NCBI RefSeq assembly: GCF_001673315.1
Contig: NZ_LZLQ01000124.1
Span: 205,920 to 269,919, forward strand
Length of the DNA stretch: 64,000 bases
Direction of reading: 5' to 3'
Source: Mycobacterium asiaticum
Lineage (GTDB): Bacteria; Actinomycetota; Actinomycetes; Mycobacteriales; Mycobacteriaceae
The notes beneath the pieces were generated by a model. That model saw only the letters and a program-made list of their open reading frames with translations, was not told the origin of the DNA and did not search any database. Positions 9,166 through 17,131 of the stretch are shown piece by piece (the first letter of the stretch is position 1; every line of letters starts with the position of its first letter). The translations under genes were made by a program, and so were the position numbers.

Positions 9166-9840
9166 ATGCCCGAAGGACAGGTGAATCCCGAAAGGGCCCG
9201 GTTCGGTGAAGCGCCTCTTGCCCAGACGGTCGCGGCTGCCGGGGCGATCCGGCGGCTCAGCGCACTGTTGCTGTCCCTGGAACATCCGCACCCAACTGTG
9301 GACGAGATGCTGGGCCAGTTCGCTGCGTGGGAGCGCGAACTGACCGCGGCTGCGGCACCCGATCCGAGCCCGCGAATCGGGCACCAGCCAGATGATGTCC
9401 GGCGGATCTACCTCGACCACGCGACGGACATCGGGGCGTTCAATCCATGCTTCCCCGAATACCGATTCGATCAACTCGACGCCGAAACCGCCGTCGGTTC
9501 GGTGACCTTCCCGCTGGTCTACGAAGGGCCTCCGGGCCTGGTGCATGGTGGCTTTCTGGGCGTCTTCTTCGACTGCATCATGCAGCACCAGAATTGTGTG
9601 GTCGGTTTGTCCGGGAAGACGCGCTCACTGACGATCACCTTCCGCCGACCGACTCCGATACTGACCGAACTGCGGTTTGACATCACCCGCTCGCGGGCTG
9701 AGCGGGGGATCACATCGACGGCCCGGCTGCTGCTCGACGCCGAGGTACTTTGCACCGGCGAGGTCAACGCACTGGCGTCCCGCCCAGAACAGCTCGCCAC
9801 CACCCAATTCGGCAGGCGCCGAGAGGAGTTAGACAAATGA
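9166..9840 (+). CDS. hotdog-fold thioesterase-like protein
   Basis: A 224-residue protein with a C-terminal hotdog domain (about residues 95-205). The segment YEGPPGLVHGGFLGVFFDCIMQHQN is the conserved hotdog helix and its preceding turn; strands LTITFRRPTPI and the ITSTARLLLDAEVLC follow. Family members hydrolyse acyl-CoA thioesters or bind acyl-CoA. The N-terminal 90 residues are helical and not assigned. ATG 9166 has GAGGA upstream. Its stop overlaps the next hydratase start as ATGA, so the two genes are coupled and share the divergent promoter at site A. Confidence 0.82.
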   Translation: MPEGQVNPERARFGEAPLAQTVAAAGAIRRLSALLLSLEHPHPTVDEMLGQFAAWERELTAAAAPDPSPRIGHQPDDVRRIYLDHATDIGAFNPCFPEYRFDQLDAETAVGSVTFPLVYEGPPGLVHGGFLGVFFDCIMQHQNCVVGLSGKTRSLTITFRRPTPILTELRFDITRSRAERGITSTARLLLDAEVLCTGEVNALASRPEQLATTQFGRRREELDK

Positions 9841-10733
9841 GCACCTCCTTCGACACCGCCGATGACCGGGTGTTGTTCGATGTGGATCCCGACGGGCGCA
9901 TCGCCACCATCACGCTGAACAATCCCGCGCACCGCAACACCTATGACCCCGCGATGCGCGACGCCATCGCCAGATGTTTGGACCATGCCGCCGAGGATGA
10001 CGATCTCACTGTGGTGCTACTGCGCGGTGCGGGCGGCACGTTCAGCACCGGCGCGGACATGAACAACGCCTATGGCTGGTATGGCGCGAAGAGCGGCGAC
10101 GACGAACCGGCCAGGCCAAGCCGACCCAGCCAGCGGCGGCGACTCACCGTGGACCGCAAGTCATTTGGCTTCTACCACAACCTGCTGGGTTTTCCGAAGG
10201 TCACGGTGGGCGAGATCTCCGGCTACGCGCTCGGCGGCGGGTTCGAGATCGCCTTGATGACTGATATCTCGGTGATCGCCCGGGATGCCAGAATCGGGAT
10301 GCCGGCCACGCGTTTCCTGGGGCCCGCCCTGGGTAGCCTGCACATGTTTTTCCATCGTCTGGGCCCGGTGATGGCACGGCGGCTGTTGCTGACCGGCGAC
10401 ATCATCGAAGCCGGCGAGCTCGCCCATCTCGGAATCTTCACTGAGACATGCGATCCCGAAGCCGTGCCGGCCCGCGCCCGGTATTGGGCGCAGAAGGCAG
10501 CGAAGATGCCGGCCGACGGCGTCGTCATCGCCAAGGAGGCCTTCCGGCTGGTCGAACAGAGTCAGGTGTACCAGGGCGAGGAAGTTGCCAGCTATCTCTT
10601 CCACGCCTTCGGCACCAACCTGCAATTTGCACCGGGGGAGTTCAATTTCGTGAAAACCCGCGCACAGCTTGGCACCAAGGAAGCGTTCAGGCTACGAGAT
10701 GAACACTTTCACGTGCCCGAACCTGAAGCCTGA
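9837..10733 (+). CDS. enoyl-CoA hydratase/isomerase family protein (EchA-type)
   Basis: Crotonase-fold enzyme of 298 residues starting at the ATG of the ATGA overlap with the hotdog gene. Signatures are ATITLNNPAHRNTYDP, GTFSTGADMNNAYGWYG and EISGYALGGGFEIALMTDI. A lysine/arginine-rich insertion (PSRPSQRRRLTV, about residues 92-105) lengthens the loop after the first oxyanion segment, unlike the other hydratases here. The C-terminus is long (QLGTKEAFRLRDEHFHVPEPEA). It ends 17 bp before the convergent TetR gene. Confidence 0.9.
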   Translation: MSTSFDTADDRVLFDVDPDGRIATITLNNPAHRNTYDPAMRDAIARCLDHAAEDDDLTVVLLRGAGGTFSTGADMNNAYGWYGAKSGDDEPARPSRPSQRRRLTVDRKSFGFYHNLLGFPKVTVGEISGYALGGGFEIALMTDISVIARDARIGMPATRFLGPALGSLHMFFHRLGPVMARRLLLTGDIIEAGELAHLGIFTETCDPEAVPARARYWAQKAAKMPADGVVIAKEAFRLVEQSQVYQGEEVASYLFHAFGTNLQFAPGEFNFVKTRAQLGTKEAFRLRDEHFHVPEPEA

Positions 10734-10750
10734 CTGCAAGATTCGCTACC

Positions 10751-11524
10751 TCAGCGAGACGCCGCCCGGGCGCGAGGGGCCGACTTGCGTGCGCCCGCTT
10801 TCTTGGCTTTCGCCCCGGATTTGGCGGTCTTCTCGATCAGCTGACTGGCGTGTTCGAGGATGCACTCGAGGCCGTATTCGAAATTCTTCTCGTCGGGAGC
10901 GCCGATGCGATGCCCTTTGCCGGTGACTTGGGCGATCAACGGCGTTGTCCCTGGGTCGATGGCGACCGCATCCTCGATGGTGCGGCTTCCGGCGTCGGAC
11001 AATTCGTTCTTCTCGTGCAGTCGGTGCAGTACCACCGACCCGCGAACATGCAGTGACATCGCCGAGTAGGTGTCGAATGCGTCCTCGGGCGACAACCCCG
11101 CCTCGACGAGGTTGCTGATCGCCTTCTCCATCTCCTGGGCACCGACCCGAGCGGCCTTCGGGCTCAGCGCGGCCCGAATGAGAATGAGGTCGCACAAGAT
11201 GGGATTGCCCATGAACGTCTTGCGCATCAACCGCGCGTGATTGCGCAGCGTCTCCCGCCAGTCGTTGGCTTCGACGTAGGGAGTGGCGAAGACGTACTTG
11301 CTCAACGCACGGTCGGTCATCGCGTTGAGCAGATCGTCCTTCTTGCGGAAGTACCAGTAGATGCTGGTGACACCGACGCCGAGGTGTTTGCCGAGCAGCG
11401 GCATGCTCAGATTGTCGATCGAAACCTGTTCTGCGAGTTCGAATGCGCCACTGATGATGTCGTCAGGATTGATGGACCCGCGCTCGCGGCGTTGACGCTT
11501 CTCCGCAGTTGCCTGCTTTGCCAC
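10751..11524 (-). CDS. TetR-family transcriptional regulator, candidate master regulator of the cluster
   Basis: A 257-residue repressor. The N-terminal TetR helix-turn-helix covers about residues 20-70, with LAEQVSIDNLSMPLLGKHLGVG followed by TSIYWYFRKKDDLLNAM, in which SIYWYF is the typical recognition-helix region. A C-terminal ligand domain (TetR_C type) spans about 90-225. The last 25 residues are a Lys/Ala/Arg-rich tail (KSGAKAKKAGARKSAPRAR), unusual for TetR proteins and possibly an extra DNA-contacting segment. The gene is divergent from the DapA-family gene with operator site B between them, the usual autoregulation arrangement. The ligand is unknown; an acyl-CoA intermediate is a reasonable guess. 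Confidence 0.92.
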   Translation of the reverse strand: MAKQATAEKRQRRERGSINPDDIISGAFELAEQVSIDNLSMPLLGKHLGVGVTSIYWYFRKKDDLLNAMTDRALSKYVFATPYVEANDWRETLRNHARLMRKTFMGNPILCDLILIRAALSPKAARVGAQEMEKAISNLVEAGLSPEDAFDTYSAMSLHVRGSVVLHRLHEKNELSDAGSRTIEDAVAIDPGTTPLIAQVTGKGHRIGAPDEKNFEYGLECILEHASQLIEKTAKSGAKAKKAGARKSAPRARAASR

Positions 11525-11586
11525 TCCCGGGCACCTCCATCAAGATCTGACCTGCGCGCGCGGGTCTCGAACCCGTCTTCCTCTGT

Positions 11587-11605
11587 TACTGTAATACCTA
11601 TCGTA
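11587..11605 (-). promoter_or_regulatory. operator site B (between TetR and DapA-family genes)
   Basis: The plus strand reads TACTGTAATACCTATCGTA; the reverse complement TACGATAGGTATTACAGTA fits the shared 19-bp pattern. It is 62 bp upstream of the TetR start and about 35 bp upstream of the aldolase start, as expected for an autoregulated divergent promoter. Confidence 0.7.
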
Positions 11606-11639
11606 GGCTTTTTTGTATACAGCGCAGAGCGAGGTCGTA

Positions 11640-12644
11640 GTGGCGACCGCCAGTGATGCGCGCCGCTGGGCCCCGGGTGCGCTACGCGGCATTGGCGACT
11701 CTCTTTACACCCCGTTTTGCGGTGCCGACGGAGACGATATCGATTGGGATGCTTACCGCACACTGGTGCGGTACTGCGTCGGTGATCTTGGGCACCCGAT
11801 GTTGTGGTGCACCAGTGGCCTCGCGGAATTCTGGGCGCTGACCCTAGACGAGCGAAAGCGGTTGCTGGAGATCGCCATTGAAGAGGGACGGCGTGTCAAT
11901 CCTGATGTTGTTGTGCAGGCCTGTACCGCGGCCATGACCGCGAAGGACTGTCTGGAGCTGACATTGCACGCACAGCAGGCAGGCGCTGACATCGCCTACA
12001 TCCAGACGCCGATGATGGAAGCCCATGGGGGCGAGGGTGTTCTGAGGTTTTTCTGCTACATTGCGGCGCGCACCGATATCGCGCTGGGCATGTTCAATTC
12101 GCCTTCCTCGGGCTACGTCTTGACCGCGGCCGAAGCGGCGCGAATCTATGACGAGGTGCCCGCGGTGTGCGCGACCAAGGAGGGCGCCTTCCGGCCGGAG
12201 AGCAGCCGACGGCTGCACGAACTCGCACCCGGACTGGTGCTGTGGGAATGCGACCGCACGGTTTACCGCGCGGGGTGGCTGCGGGCGGGAATCGTCTGCC
12301 CGGCGCAGTTGGGCACCACCGGCTACCTGTTCGAGACGCCCGAGCGTCGATTGTTCTCCGAATACTGGGACCTGGTGTGGGCCGACAAGTTGCTCGAGGC
12401 AATGGATTACGGGCGCGAGTCCGGACTGGACCAGTTCGATCTCGACCTCGGCGGGTGGTTCACCTGCTACCCGGGGAGGTCCGACTATTTCACTCACTGG
12501 GGCGGTGCGTTCAAATACGCAGCCTCAGTACTGGGTCTGCCGATAGGGGATTATCCGCATTCACGCCCGCCCCAGGCCATGTTGCCGCCGGAGGCCAAGA
12601 CGCAGATCGAAGGTGCGTATCGCCGGCTCGGACTCGTGGACTGA
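11640..12644 (+). CDS. dihydrodipicolinate synthase (DapA) family lyase/aldolase
   Basis: TIM-barrel protein of about 334 residues, class I aldolase superfamily. GIGDSLYTPFCGADGDDIDWDAYRTLVRY is the DapA-like N-terminus; ATKEGAF (near residue 178) contains the Lys expected to form the Schiff base with a keto acid. Family members include dihydrodipicolinate synthase, N-acetylneuraminate lyase and the hydratase-aldolases that split side chains in aromatic degradation. It stands in a catabolic cluster under a shared operator rather than with lysine genes, so a catabolic aldolase is more likely. GTG 11640 is chosen; TTG 11613 is an alternative start in the same frame. Confidence 0.8.
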   Translation: MATASDARRWAPGALRGIGDSLYTPFCGADGDDIDWDAYRTLVRYCVGDLGHPMLWCTSGLAEFWALTLDERKRLLEIAIEEGRRVNPDVVVQACTAAMTAKDCLELTLHAQQAGADIAYIQTPMMEAHGGEGVLRFFCYIAARTDIALGMFNSPSSGYVLTAAEAARIYDEVPAVCATKEGAFRPESSRRLHELAPGLVLWECDRTVYRAGWLRAGIVCPAQLGTTGYLFETPERRLFSEYWDLVWADKLLEAMDYGRESGLDQFDLDLGGWFTCYPGRSDYFTHWGGAFKYAASVLGLPIGDYPHSRPPQAMLPPEAKTQIEGAYRRLGLVD

Positions 12645-12662
12645 TCCCCGGGGATCGATCGC

Positions 12663-12719
12663 TCATTCCCGGGCGAATCATTCATTCCCGGGCGAATCGC
12701 TCATTCCCGGGCGAAGAGT
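12663..12719 (+). repeat. three tandem 19-bp repeats
   Basis: The unit TCATTCCCGGGCGAATCNN starts at 12663, 12682 and 12701; the first two differ at the last two bases and the third diverges after GCGAA. Each contains the CCCGGG palindrome. They lie just after the aldolase stop and abut the convergent small membrane protein gene. They may be a terminator-like or slippage-derived element. Confidence 0.8.
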
Positions 12720-12958
12720 CACGGCGAACTCGCCGGTGAAGTGTCGCTCGCCCCGTCGGCGGCCGGTGCTGCCGAAGCGGCCGCTGTCTGCTCCGCAGCG
12801 GCGGCACGCCGCCGCACCCACAGCAGCGCCACACCAACAGCGCCGCCGATCAGCGATAGCCAGAACAGCGCCTGAGTGAGTGTGAGAGCCAGCTGGGCGC
12901 GCAGCAGCAATGAGCGCGCTTGACCTGCGCGGTGAGCAACTGCCTTCGTCCTATCCAT
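12719..12958 (-). CDS. small single-pass membrane protein, unknown function
   Basis: A 79-residue protein. An N-terminal basic segment (MDRTKAVAHRAGQARSLLLRAQ) leads into a hydrophobic stretch of about residues 22-47 (LALTLTQALFWLSLIGGAVGVALLW), then RRR, a positive-inside stop, and an Ala/Ser/Pro-rich tail. ATG 12958 has AGAGGA five bases upstream, which supports a real gene. It is divergent from the GlsB-type membrane protein gene, so the two may share a promoter region. No family is recognised. Confidence 0.6.
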   Translation of the reverse strand: MDRTKAVAHRAGQARSLLLRAQLALTLTQALFWLSLIGGAVGVALLWVRRRAAAAEQTAAASAAPAADGASDTSPASSP

Positions 12959-13072
12959 GGAGTCCTCTCAACAGTTCGATTATCGGGGCGGATAGCTGGG
13001 CATACCCGTGACAATGCGGCTTCATGCGCGGCAGGGGCCCTCGTCATCGAAAGTCGTCGAAAGGAAATGGAA

Positions 13073-13345
13073 ATGCTCACGCTGGGTGTCATCGGATGGA
13101 TCATCATCGGCGGTCTGGCCGGCTGGATTGGCAGCAAGATCATGAAGACCGATGCACAGATGGGTGTGGTGCTCAATATTGTGGTCGGCATCGTCGGGGG
13201 CCTTATCGGCGGTTTCCTGCTGCGCGGGTTCGGTGTCGATGTGGCCGGCGGCGGACTGTTGTTCTCGTTCCTGACGTGTCTGCTGGGTGCGGTAATCCTG
13301 CTGGGAATCGTCAAATTGGTCAGCGGGCGCCGGGCCTCCCGTTAG
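13073..13345 (+). CDS. GlsB/YeaQ/YmgE family small membrane protein
   Basis: A 90-residue protein of the transglycosylase-associated (Tag) family. It has three hydrophobic segments: IGWIIIGGLAGWIGSKIM, VVLNIVVGIVGGLIGGFLL and LLFSFLTCLLGAVILLGIVKLV, rich in GG and GxxxG motifs, and ends in GRRASR. The family is linked to stress responses in several bacteria; its biochemical role is unclear. ATG 13073 is preferred to the ATG two codons earlier because GAAAGGAA sits about seven bases upstream of it. It is immediately upstream of operator site C. Confidence 0.88.
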   Translation: MLTLGVIGWIIIGGLAGWIGSKIMKTDAQMGVVLNIVVGIVGGLIGGFLLRGFGVDVAGGGLLFSFLTCLLGAVILLGIVKLVSGRRASR

Positions 13346-13358
13346 TTGTGGAAAGCGC

Positions 13359-13377
13359 TACCGATAGGTAGACAGTA
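13359..13377 (+). promoter_or_regulatory. operator site C
   Basis: TACCGATAGGTAGACAGTA differs from site D at one position only. It ends 3 bp before the GTG start of the hydratase, so it must overlap the promoter and initiation region. There is no room for a normal leader, which suggests a leaderless or very short-leader transcript. Confidence 0.7.
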
Positions 13378-13380
13378 TGG

Positions 13381-14226
13381 GTGCCTAACCCGCAACCGGT
13401 TGCCGGTGACGACGAACCCGCCGTGCTTTACGAGGCCACTCCCGGTGGCGTCGCCATCGTGACGCTCAACCGGCCTGATCGCCTGAACGCGTGGGGCCCC
13501 GACATGGCGGTCCCTTTCTATGCCGCGGTCGATCGCGCCGAACAGGATTCGGCGATCAAAGTGATCGTGGTGACCGGCCGCGGCCGCGCCTTTTGCGCGG
13601 GAGCGCATCTTGGTTCTTCGAATTCGGTAGGCGGAGTGGGTGAATCACTGGAAAGCGCGGGCGGCAAGAGTGTCGCGGACCTCGTCGGTGAGCGCCCCCC
13701 GCACTTCGTGACCGAGCTGCGTAAGCCGGTTATCGCGGCGATCAACGGGCCGTGCGTCGGTATCGGATTGACCCAGACGCTGATGTGCGATGTCCGGTTC
13801 GCCGCGGCGGGTGCCAAGTTCGGCGCGGTATTCGCGCGCCGGGGGCTGATCGCCGAATTCGGCATCTCCTGGATCCTGCCCCGGTTGGTGGGTTGGGGCG
13901 TCGCCCTCGACCTGTTGTTGAGCGGGCGGACTTTTCTCGCCGACGAGGCGGCCGAGCTTGGTCTGGTCAAGGAAGTGGTGGCGCCGGACGAGCTTATGCC
14001 GCGCGTCCTCGAATATGCCGAGGACATCGCTAAATACTGCTCGCCCACGGCGATGGCGGTGATCAAGAGGCAGGCCTACGGCGATGCCACGCGCGACGTG
14101 GTAGCAGCCACCGCCGATGCCGAGTCGTTGATGTGGGAAGCATTGCCGCGGCCCGACGTGATCGAGGGCATCGTGAGCTTTTTACAGAAGCGGCCTCCGC
14201 AGTTCCCGTCGCTCAGTCAGGCGTAA
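13381..14226 (+). CDS. enoyl-CoA hydratase/isomerase family protein (EchA-type)
   Basis: Crotonase-fold enzyme of 281 residues. It has VAIVTLNRPDRLNAWGP, GRGRAFCAGAHLG and ELRKPVIAAINGPCVGIG with LTQTLMCDVRFAAAGAKFG. The in-frame codon at 13369 is TAG, so GTG 13381 is the only reasonable start. It is strongly similar along its length to the hydratase at 17482 (shared GISWILPRLVGWG, AAELGLV, YAEDIA and KRPP/KRAP ends), and both genes are preceded by nearly identical operators, which points to duplication of gene plus control region. Confidence 0.91.
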   Translation: MPNPQPVAGDDEPAVLYEATPGGVAIVTLNRPDRLNAWGPDMAVPFYAAVDRAEQDSAIKVIVVTGRGRAFCAGAHLGSSNSVGGVGESLESAGGKSVADLVGERPPHFVTELRKPVIAAINGPCVGIGLTQTLMCDVRFAAAGAKFGAVFARRGLIAEFGISWILPRLVGWGVALDLLLSGRTFLADEAAELGLVKEVVAPDELMPRVLEYAEDIAKYCSPTAMAVIKRQAYGDATRDVVAATADAESLMWEALPRPDVIEGIVSFLQKRPPQFPSLSQA

Positions 14227-14237
14227 CGAGGTTCCGC

Positions 14238-15785
14238 CTAGAACGGCGGCGGATCGTCGTCCCGTGGTGGGCGTACTTCGCGGGGTGGAGCGACGGGCGC
14301 GGTCGTTGGGACAGAAAGGTTCTGGCGGCGTTCGGCGTCGATGCGCTGGGCGCGATCTTGCGCGCGGGTGCGGCGGCGGGTCGGCATCATGATGCCGCGT
14401 CCCGGCGAAAGTGGTTGCGCTGTCCCGGTCGGCAGGCTCCCGGTCGGCAGGCTCCCGGTGGGCAGGCACAAGTTGGGGAAGAGCAGCCGACTGCCGGGTC
14501 GGGTGGTATAGGTGTGGCCGGTCGGCGCTGTCCAGACGATCGTGCCGTCGGGGTGCTGGCGGTCGCGCCACCCAGCGAGACCCGTCCAAAAGGTCTTGAG
14601 CAAGTGGTGTTTTCGACATAGGCAATTGAGGTTGGACGGGTGGGTAGGTCCCCAGGGGTAGGCGATGGTGTGGTCGATGTCGCCGGTCCAGGCGACTGCA
14701 TCGCAGCCGGGGAAGCGGCAGGTCATGTCGCGCGACCGGATGAAGCGGTCCAGCGCGGTAGAGGGGCGGTAACGGGTTTCGGGCCGGGTGTCGAAGAATG
14801 TCCCGAGGGGCGCAACCTTGGCGCCGGCTGCTATCAATCGGGCCAAAAGCGTTGCCGGAAGGCTGAATCCACCGGGAATCTGGGCGGGAGTCAATCCGGT
14901 CGCCGACGCGGACTCTGGGTCGGAGTCGGAGTCGGCACCGAGTGTGACCGCGGGCAGCTCGCCGTTGATCAGCGGGTCGGGCTCGGCGGTGACGCTAGCG
15001 GCGTCGGCAACGACATGGATCACCACGGCGGTGGCCCGGGCATCGACCCGGTCGCGGTACGGACAGTCCGGGGACTGGCACTCACAGGTCAGGTGTTTGC
15101 CGTCGGCGGCCAGCGTGCCCAGCGCGTCGGCGCGGCGCTGACCCAAGGTGCGGGGATCGCCGGGACAGACATCACGCGCCATCGTGTCCAGACGACGGTC
15201 CAGGACTGCCGCGTCGATTGCCAGCAAACTGCCCCAGATGGAGGCCATACCGGATTGGTCGTCGGCGGGGGTGATCGTCACGTCGCGGCCGCGTGCGCCA
15301 CTGCGGGTGCGGCGCACTGCCGCGGGATCATGGCGCGAGATGAGTGCGTCGATGGCGGTCGCTGTCTTGGCGGACGATAACGGCCCATAGCGCTCGGCGT
15401 CGGCAGCCAGCGCGGCATCGACGAGGGACATCACCCAAGGGTCTTTGATCAGTCCGGTGTGCCAGACGATGGTGCTGGCCAGGCGCAGGCTGATGATGCC
15501 GGCCGCCAGCAGAGCATTGACCTTGGGGAGCCGATTGCGTAGCGCGCACGCCAGGTACATCTGTCCGGAAGCCATGCCGTGGCTGATGTTCTGCGCGGCG
15601 GCGACCTGGGCTGCCATGAAGTCCCAGTTGTCACACGACCACCGGGGGCTATCGGCGGGGCCTTCGCCGTGTCGGGCGACCAATTCGGCGATGGCGGCCA
15701 AACGCTGGGCGGCTGCGGTGGCCTCCGCGCGGGCGCCAGCAACCATGGCGTCCACGAGGGCGGCATCCGCAACACGATCAAACAT
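14238..15785 (-). CDS. DUF222 / HNH endonuclease protein of the mycobacterial 13E12 repeat family
   Basis: A 515-residue protein from the ATG at 15785 (MFDRVADAALVDAM). The long N-terminal DUF222 domain (about residues 20-330) is followed by an HNH nuclease motif near residue 390: CRFPGCDAVAWTGDIDHTIAYPWG, with NLNCLCRKHHLLK, in which Cys pairs and His residues bind metal and cut DNA. Near the C-terminus a 15-bp DNA repeat (14426-14466) encodes the peptide repeat LPTGS. These genes belong to a repeated family in M. tuberculosis, several of which are DNA-damage induced; here a LexA box covers the start codon. The actual role of the protein is unknown. Confidence 0.9.
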   Translation of the reverse strand: MFDRVADAALVDAMVAGARAEATAAAQRLAAIAELVARHGEGPADSPRWSCDNWDFMAAQVAAAQNISHGMASGQMYLACALRNRLPKVNALLAAGIISLRLASTIVWHTGLIKDPWVMSLVDAALAADAERYGPLSSAKTATAIDALISRHDPAAVRRTRSGARGRDVTITPADDQSGMASIWGSLLAIDAAVLDRRLDTMARDVCPGDPRTLGQRRADALGTLAADGKHLTCECQSPDCPYRDRVDARATAVVIHVVADAASVTAEPDPLINGELPAVTLGADSDSDPESASATGLTPAQIPGGFSLPATLLARLIAAGAKVAPLGTFFDTRPETRYRPSTALDRFIRSRDMTCRFPGCDAVAWTGDIDHTIAYPWGPTHPSNLNCLCRKHHLLKTFWTGLAGWRDRQHPDGTIVWTAPTGHTYTTRPGSRLLFPNLCLPTGSLPTGSLPTGTAQPLSPGRGIMMPTRRRTRAQDRAQRIDAERRQNLSVPTTAPVAPPREVRPPRDDDPPPF

Positions 15786-15793
15786 ATGTTCGA
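15778..15793 (-). promoter_or_regulatory. LexA (SOS) box overlapping the HNH gene start codon
   Basis: On the minus strand the site is TCGAACATATGTTTGA, matching the mycobacterial SOS box TCGAAC-N4-GTTCGA at 11 of 12 defined positions. The ATG of the HNH gene (15785-15783) is inside it, so LexA would block initiation directly. Confidence 0.75.
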
Positions 15794-15851
15794 TACTAGG
15801 TCGGAGGGGTGACAAACTTACCGGCCGCAAACGCACCTGGGTATGAGCGCT

Positions 15852-15899
15852 CAACTGTGGATAGCAAGCCGATGAACGGCCAACTGTGGATAGCAGGCC
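15852..15899 (+). repeat. direct repeat of CAACTGTGGATAGCA
   Basis: Two copies 29 bp apart (15852-15866 and 15881-15895). Each contains TGTGGATAG, one base from a DnaA box. They lie between the HNH gene and the CoA-transferase gene. An isolated pair is not evidence of an origin. Confidence 0.6.
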
Positions 15900-15901
15900 C
15901 G

Positions 15902-17131
15902 TCAGGCGATGGCGCCGGACTCTTTGAGTTCGGCTATCCGGTCCCAGTCCATACCGAGTTCCATCAGAACGATCTCGGTGTGCTCGGATGCCTGCGGCGC
16001 CCTTGTCGTCTCCAACGGCTCGTGGTTGAACTGGACGGGTCCACGGACCACGCGGAACGGTGCCCCGCCGCTGGCCACCTCGACCTCAGCGATCATGTCG
16101 TTGGCTATGGCCTGCTCGTCAGTGGTCAAGTCGATGAGGCTCTGGAACGGGGCCCACTGCCCTCGCATCGTCTTCAGGTGTTGGCGCCAGTATTCGAATG
16201 GCTTGGCGGCGAAAGCGTTTGCGATCAGCTCGCCGGCCGCATCGGCGTTCTGGATCAGTGGCAACACATCCGCGAAGCGCGGATCGTCGGCCGCCTCCGG
16301 AATACCGAGGTGTTCGAACGTATCCCGAATCAGGCCCGTCGGACTGATGATGCACAGATTGATGGTGCCGCCGTCGGAGGTCTGGTAGTTGCCCATGAAC
16401 GGGTTCACCGACGGGGCAAGGGATCCGGGCATATGGGAGCGCATCACTTCGCCGGTCTCCATACCCTGCGTCACACTCGCGCCGGCCGCCCACCAGGCAG
16501 TGCTCAACAACGACACGTCCAACTCGACGGCTTCACCCGTGCGTTCCCGGTGCAGGAGTGCCGCCGAGATCCCACCGGCAATGAACATGCCGCCGATTGA
16601 ATCCCCGAACGCCGGAATGCCTTGTCCCAGAGCCCCACCCAGCTCTGCCGGAGTCAGCGAGTGCCCGACGCCGCTGCGAGTCCAGAACGCCGTCCCGTCG
16701 TACCCGCCCACGTCTCGTTCGGGGCCCTTGTCACCGTAAGCCGAACCACGGGCATAGATGATGTTGGGATTCGCCGCGCGGATGTGCTCGACGTCGAACT
16801 TGTTTTTCTGTCGCTGTGCGGGCATGTAATTGGTCAGGAATACATCGGAACTCCTGGCCAATTCGTAGATCACCTCCTGGCCGCCGGGTGTCGAGATGTC
16901 AATTCCCACACTGCGTTTACCGCGATTGGGATGCTCCATGAGGGGGTGGCGGTCCGGGTCGACCTGGATGCCGCCCATGTTGAGGAACCCCCGTTGGGTG
17001 TCCCCGCGCAGTGGGTGCTCGACCTTGATGACGTCGGCTCCCCAGTCGGCGAGGATCGCTCCGGCGGCCGGGACGAAGGTGAACTGCGCAACCTCTAGCA
17101 CCCTGATGCCTTCCATCACCTTGATCGTCAA
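15902..17131 (-). CDS. class III CoA-transferase (CaiB/BaiF family)
   Basis: A 409-residue enzyme that moves CoA between carboxylic acids without ATP. The N-terminal IRVLEVAQFTFVPAAGAILADWGADVIKVEHP is the family signature, RGKRSVGIDIS follows, and GGYDGTAFWTRSGVG (about residues 142-156) carries the Asp expected to form the acyl-enzyme intermediate. A TTG start at 17131 has GGGAGG seven bases upstream; GTG 17119 or ATG 17116 are possible alternatives. It is alone on its strand, divergent from the hydratase operon at 17482, and probably joins the same pathway by activating an acid or recycling CoA. Confidence 0.9.
   Translation of the reverse strand: MTIKVMEGIRVLEVAQFTFVPAAGAILADWGADVIKVEHPLRGDTQRGFLNMGGIQVDPDRHPLMEHPNRGKRSVGIDISTPGGQEVIYELARSSDVFLTNYMPAQRQKNKFDVEHIRAANPNIIYARGSAYGDKGPERDVGGYDGTAFWTRSGVGHSLTPAELGGALGQGIPAFGDSIGGMFIAGGISAALLHRERTGEAVELDVSLLSTAWWAAGASVTQGMETGEVMRSHMPGSLAPSVNPFMGNYQTSDGGTINLCIISPTGLIRDTFEHLGIPEAADDPRFADVLPLIQNADAAGELIANAFAAKPFEYWRQHLKTMRGQWAPFQSLIDLTTDEQAIANDMIAEVEVASGGAPFRVVRGPVQFNHEPLETTRAPQASEHTEIVLMELGMDWDRIAELKESGAIA

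Noticed and set aside
14426..14466. Separate tandem repeat element
   Set aside because: The 15-bp repeats are inside the HNH gene and encode LPTGS peptide repeats, so they are described with that gene.
15852..15899. DnaA boxes of a replication origin
   Set aside because: Two TGTGGATAG copies differ from the consensus by one base and there is no AT-rich unwinding region, dnaA or dnaN gene nearby.
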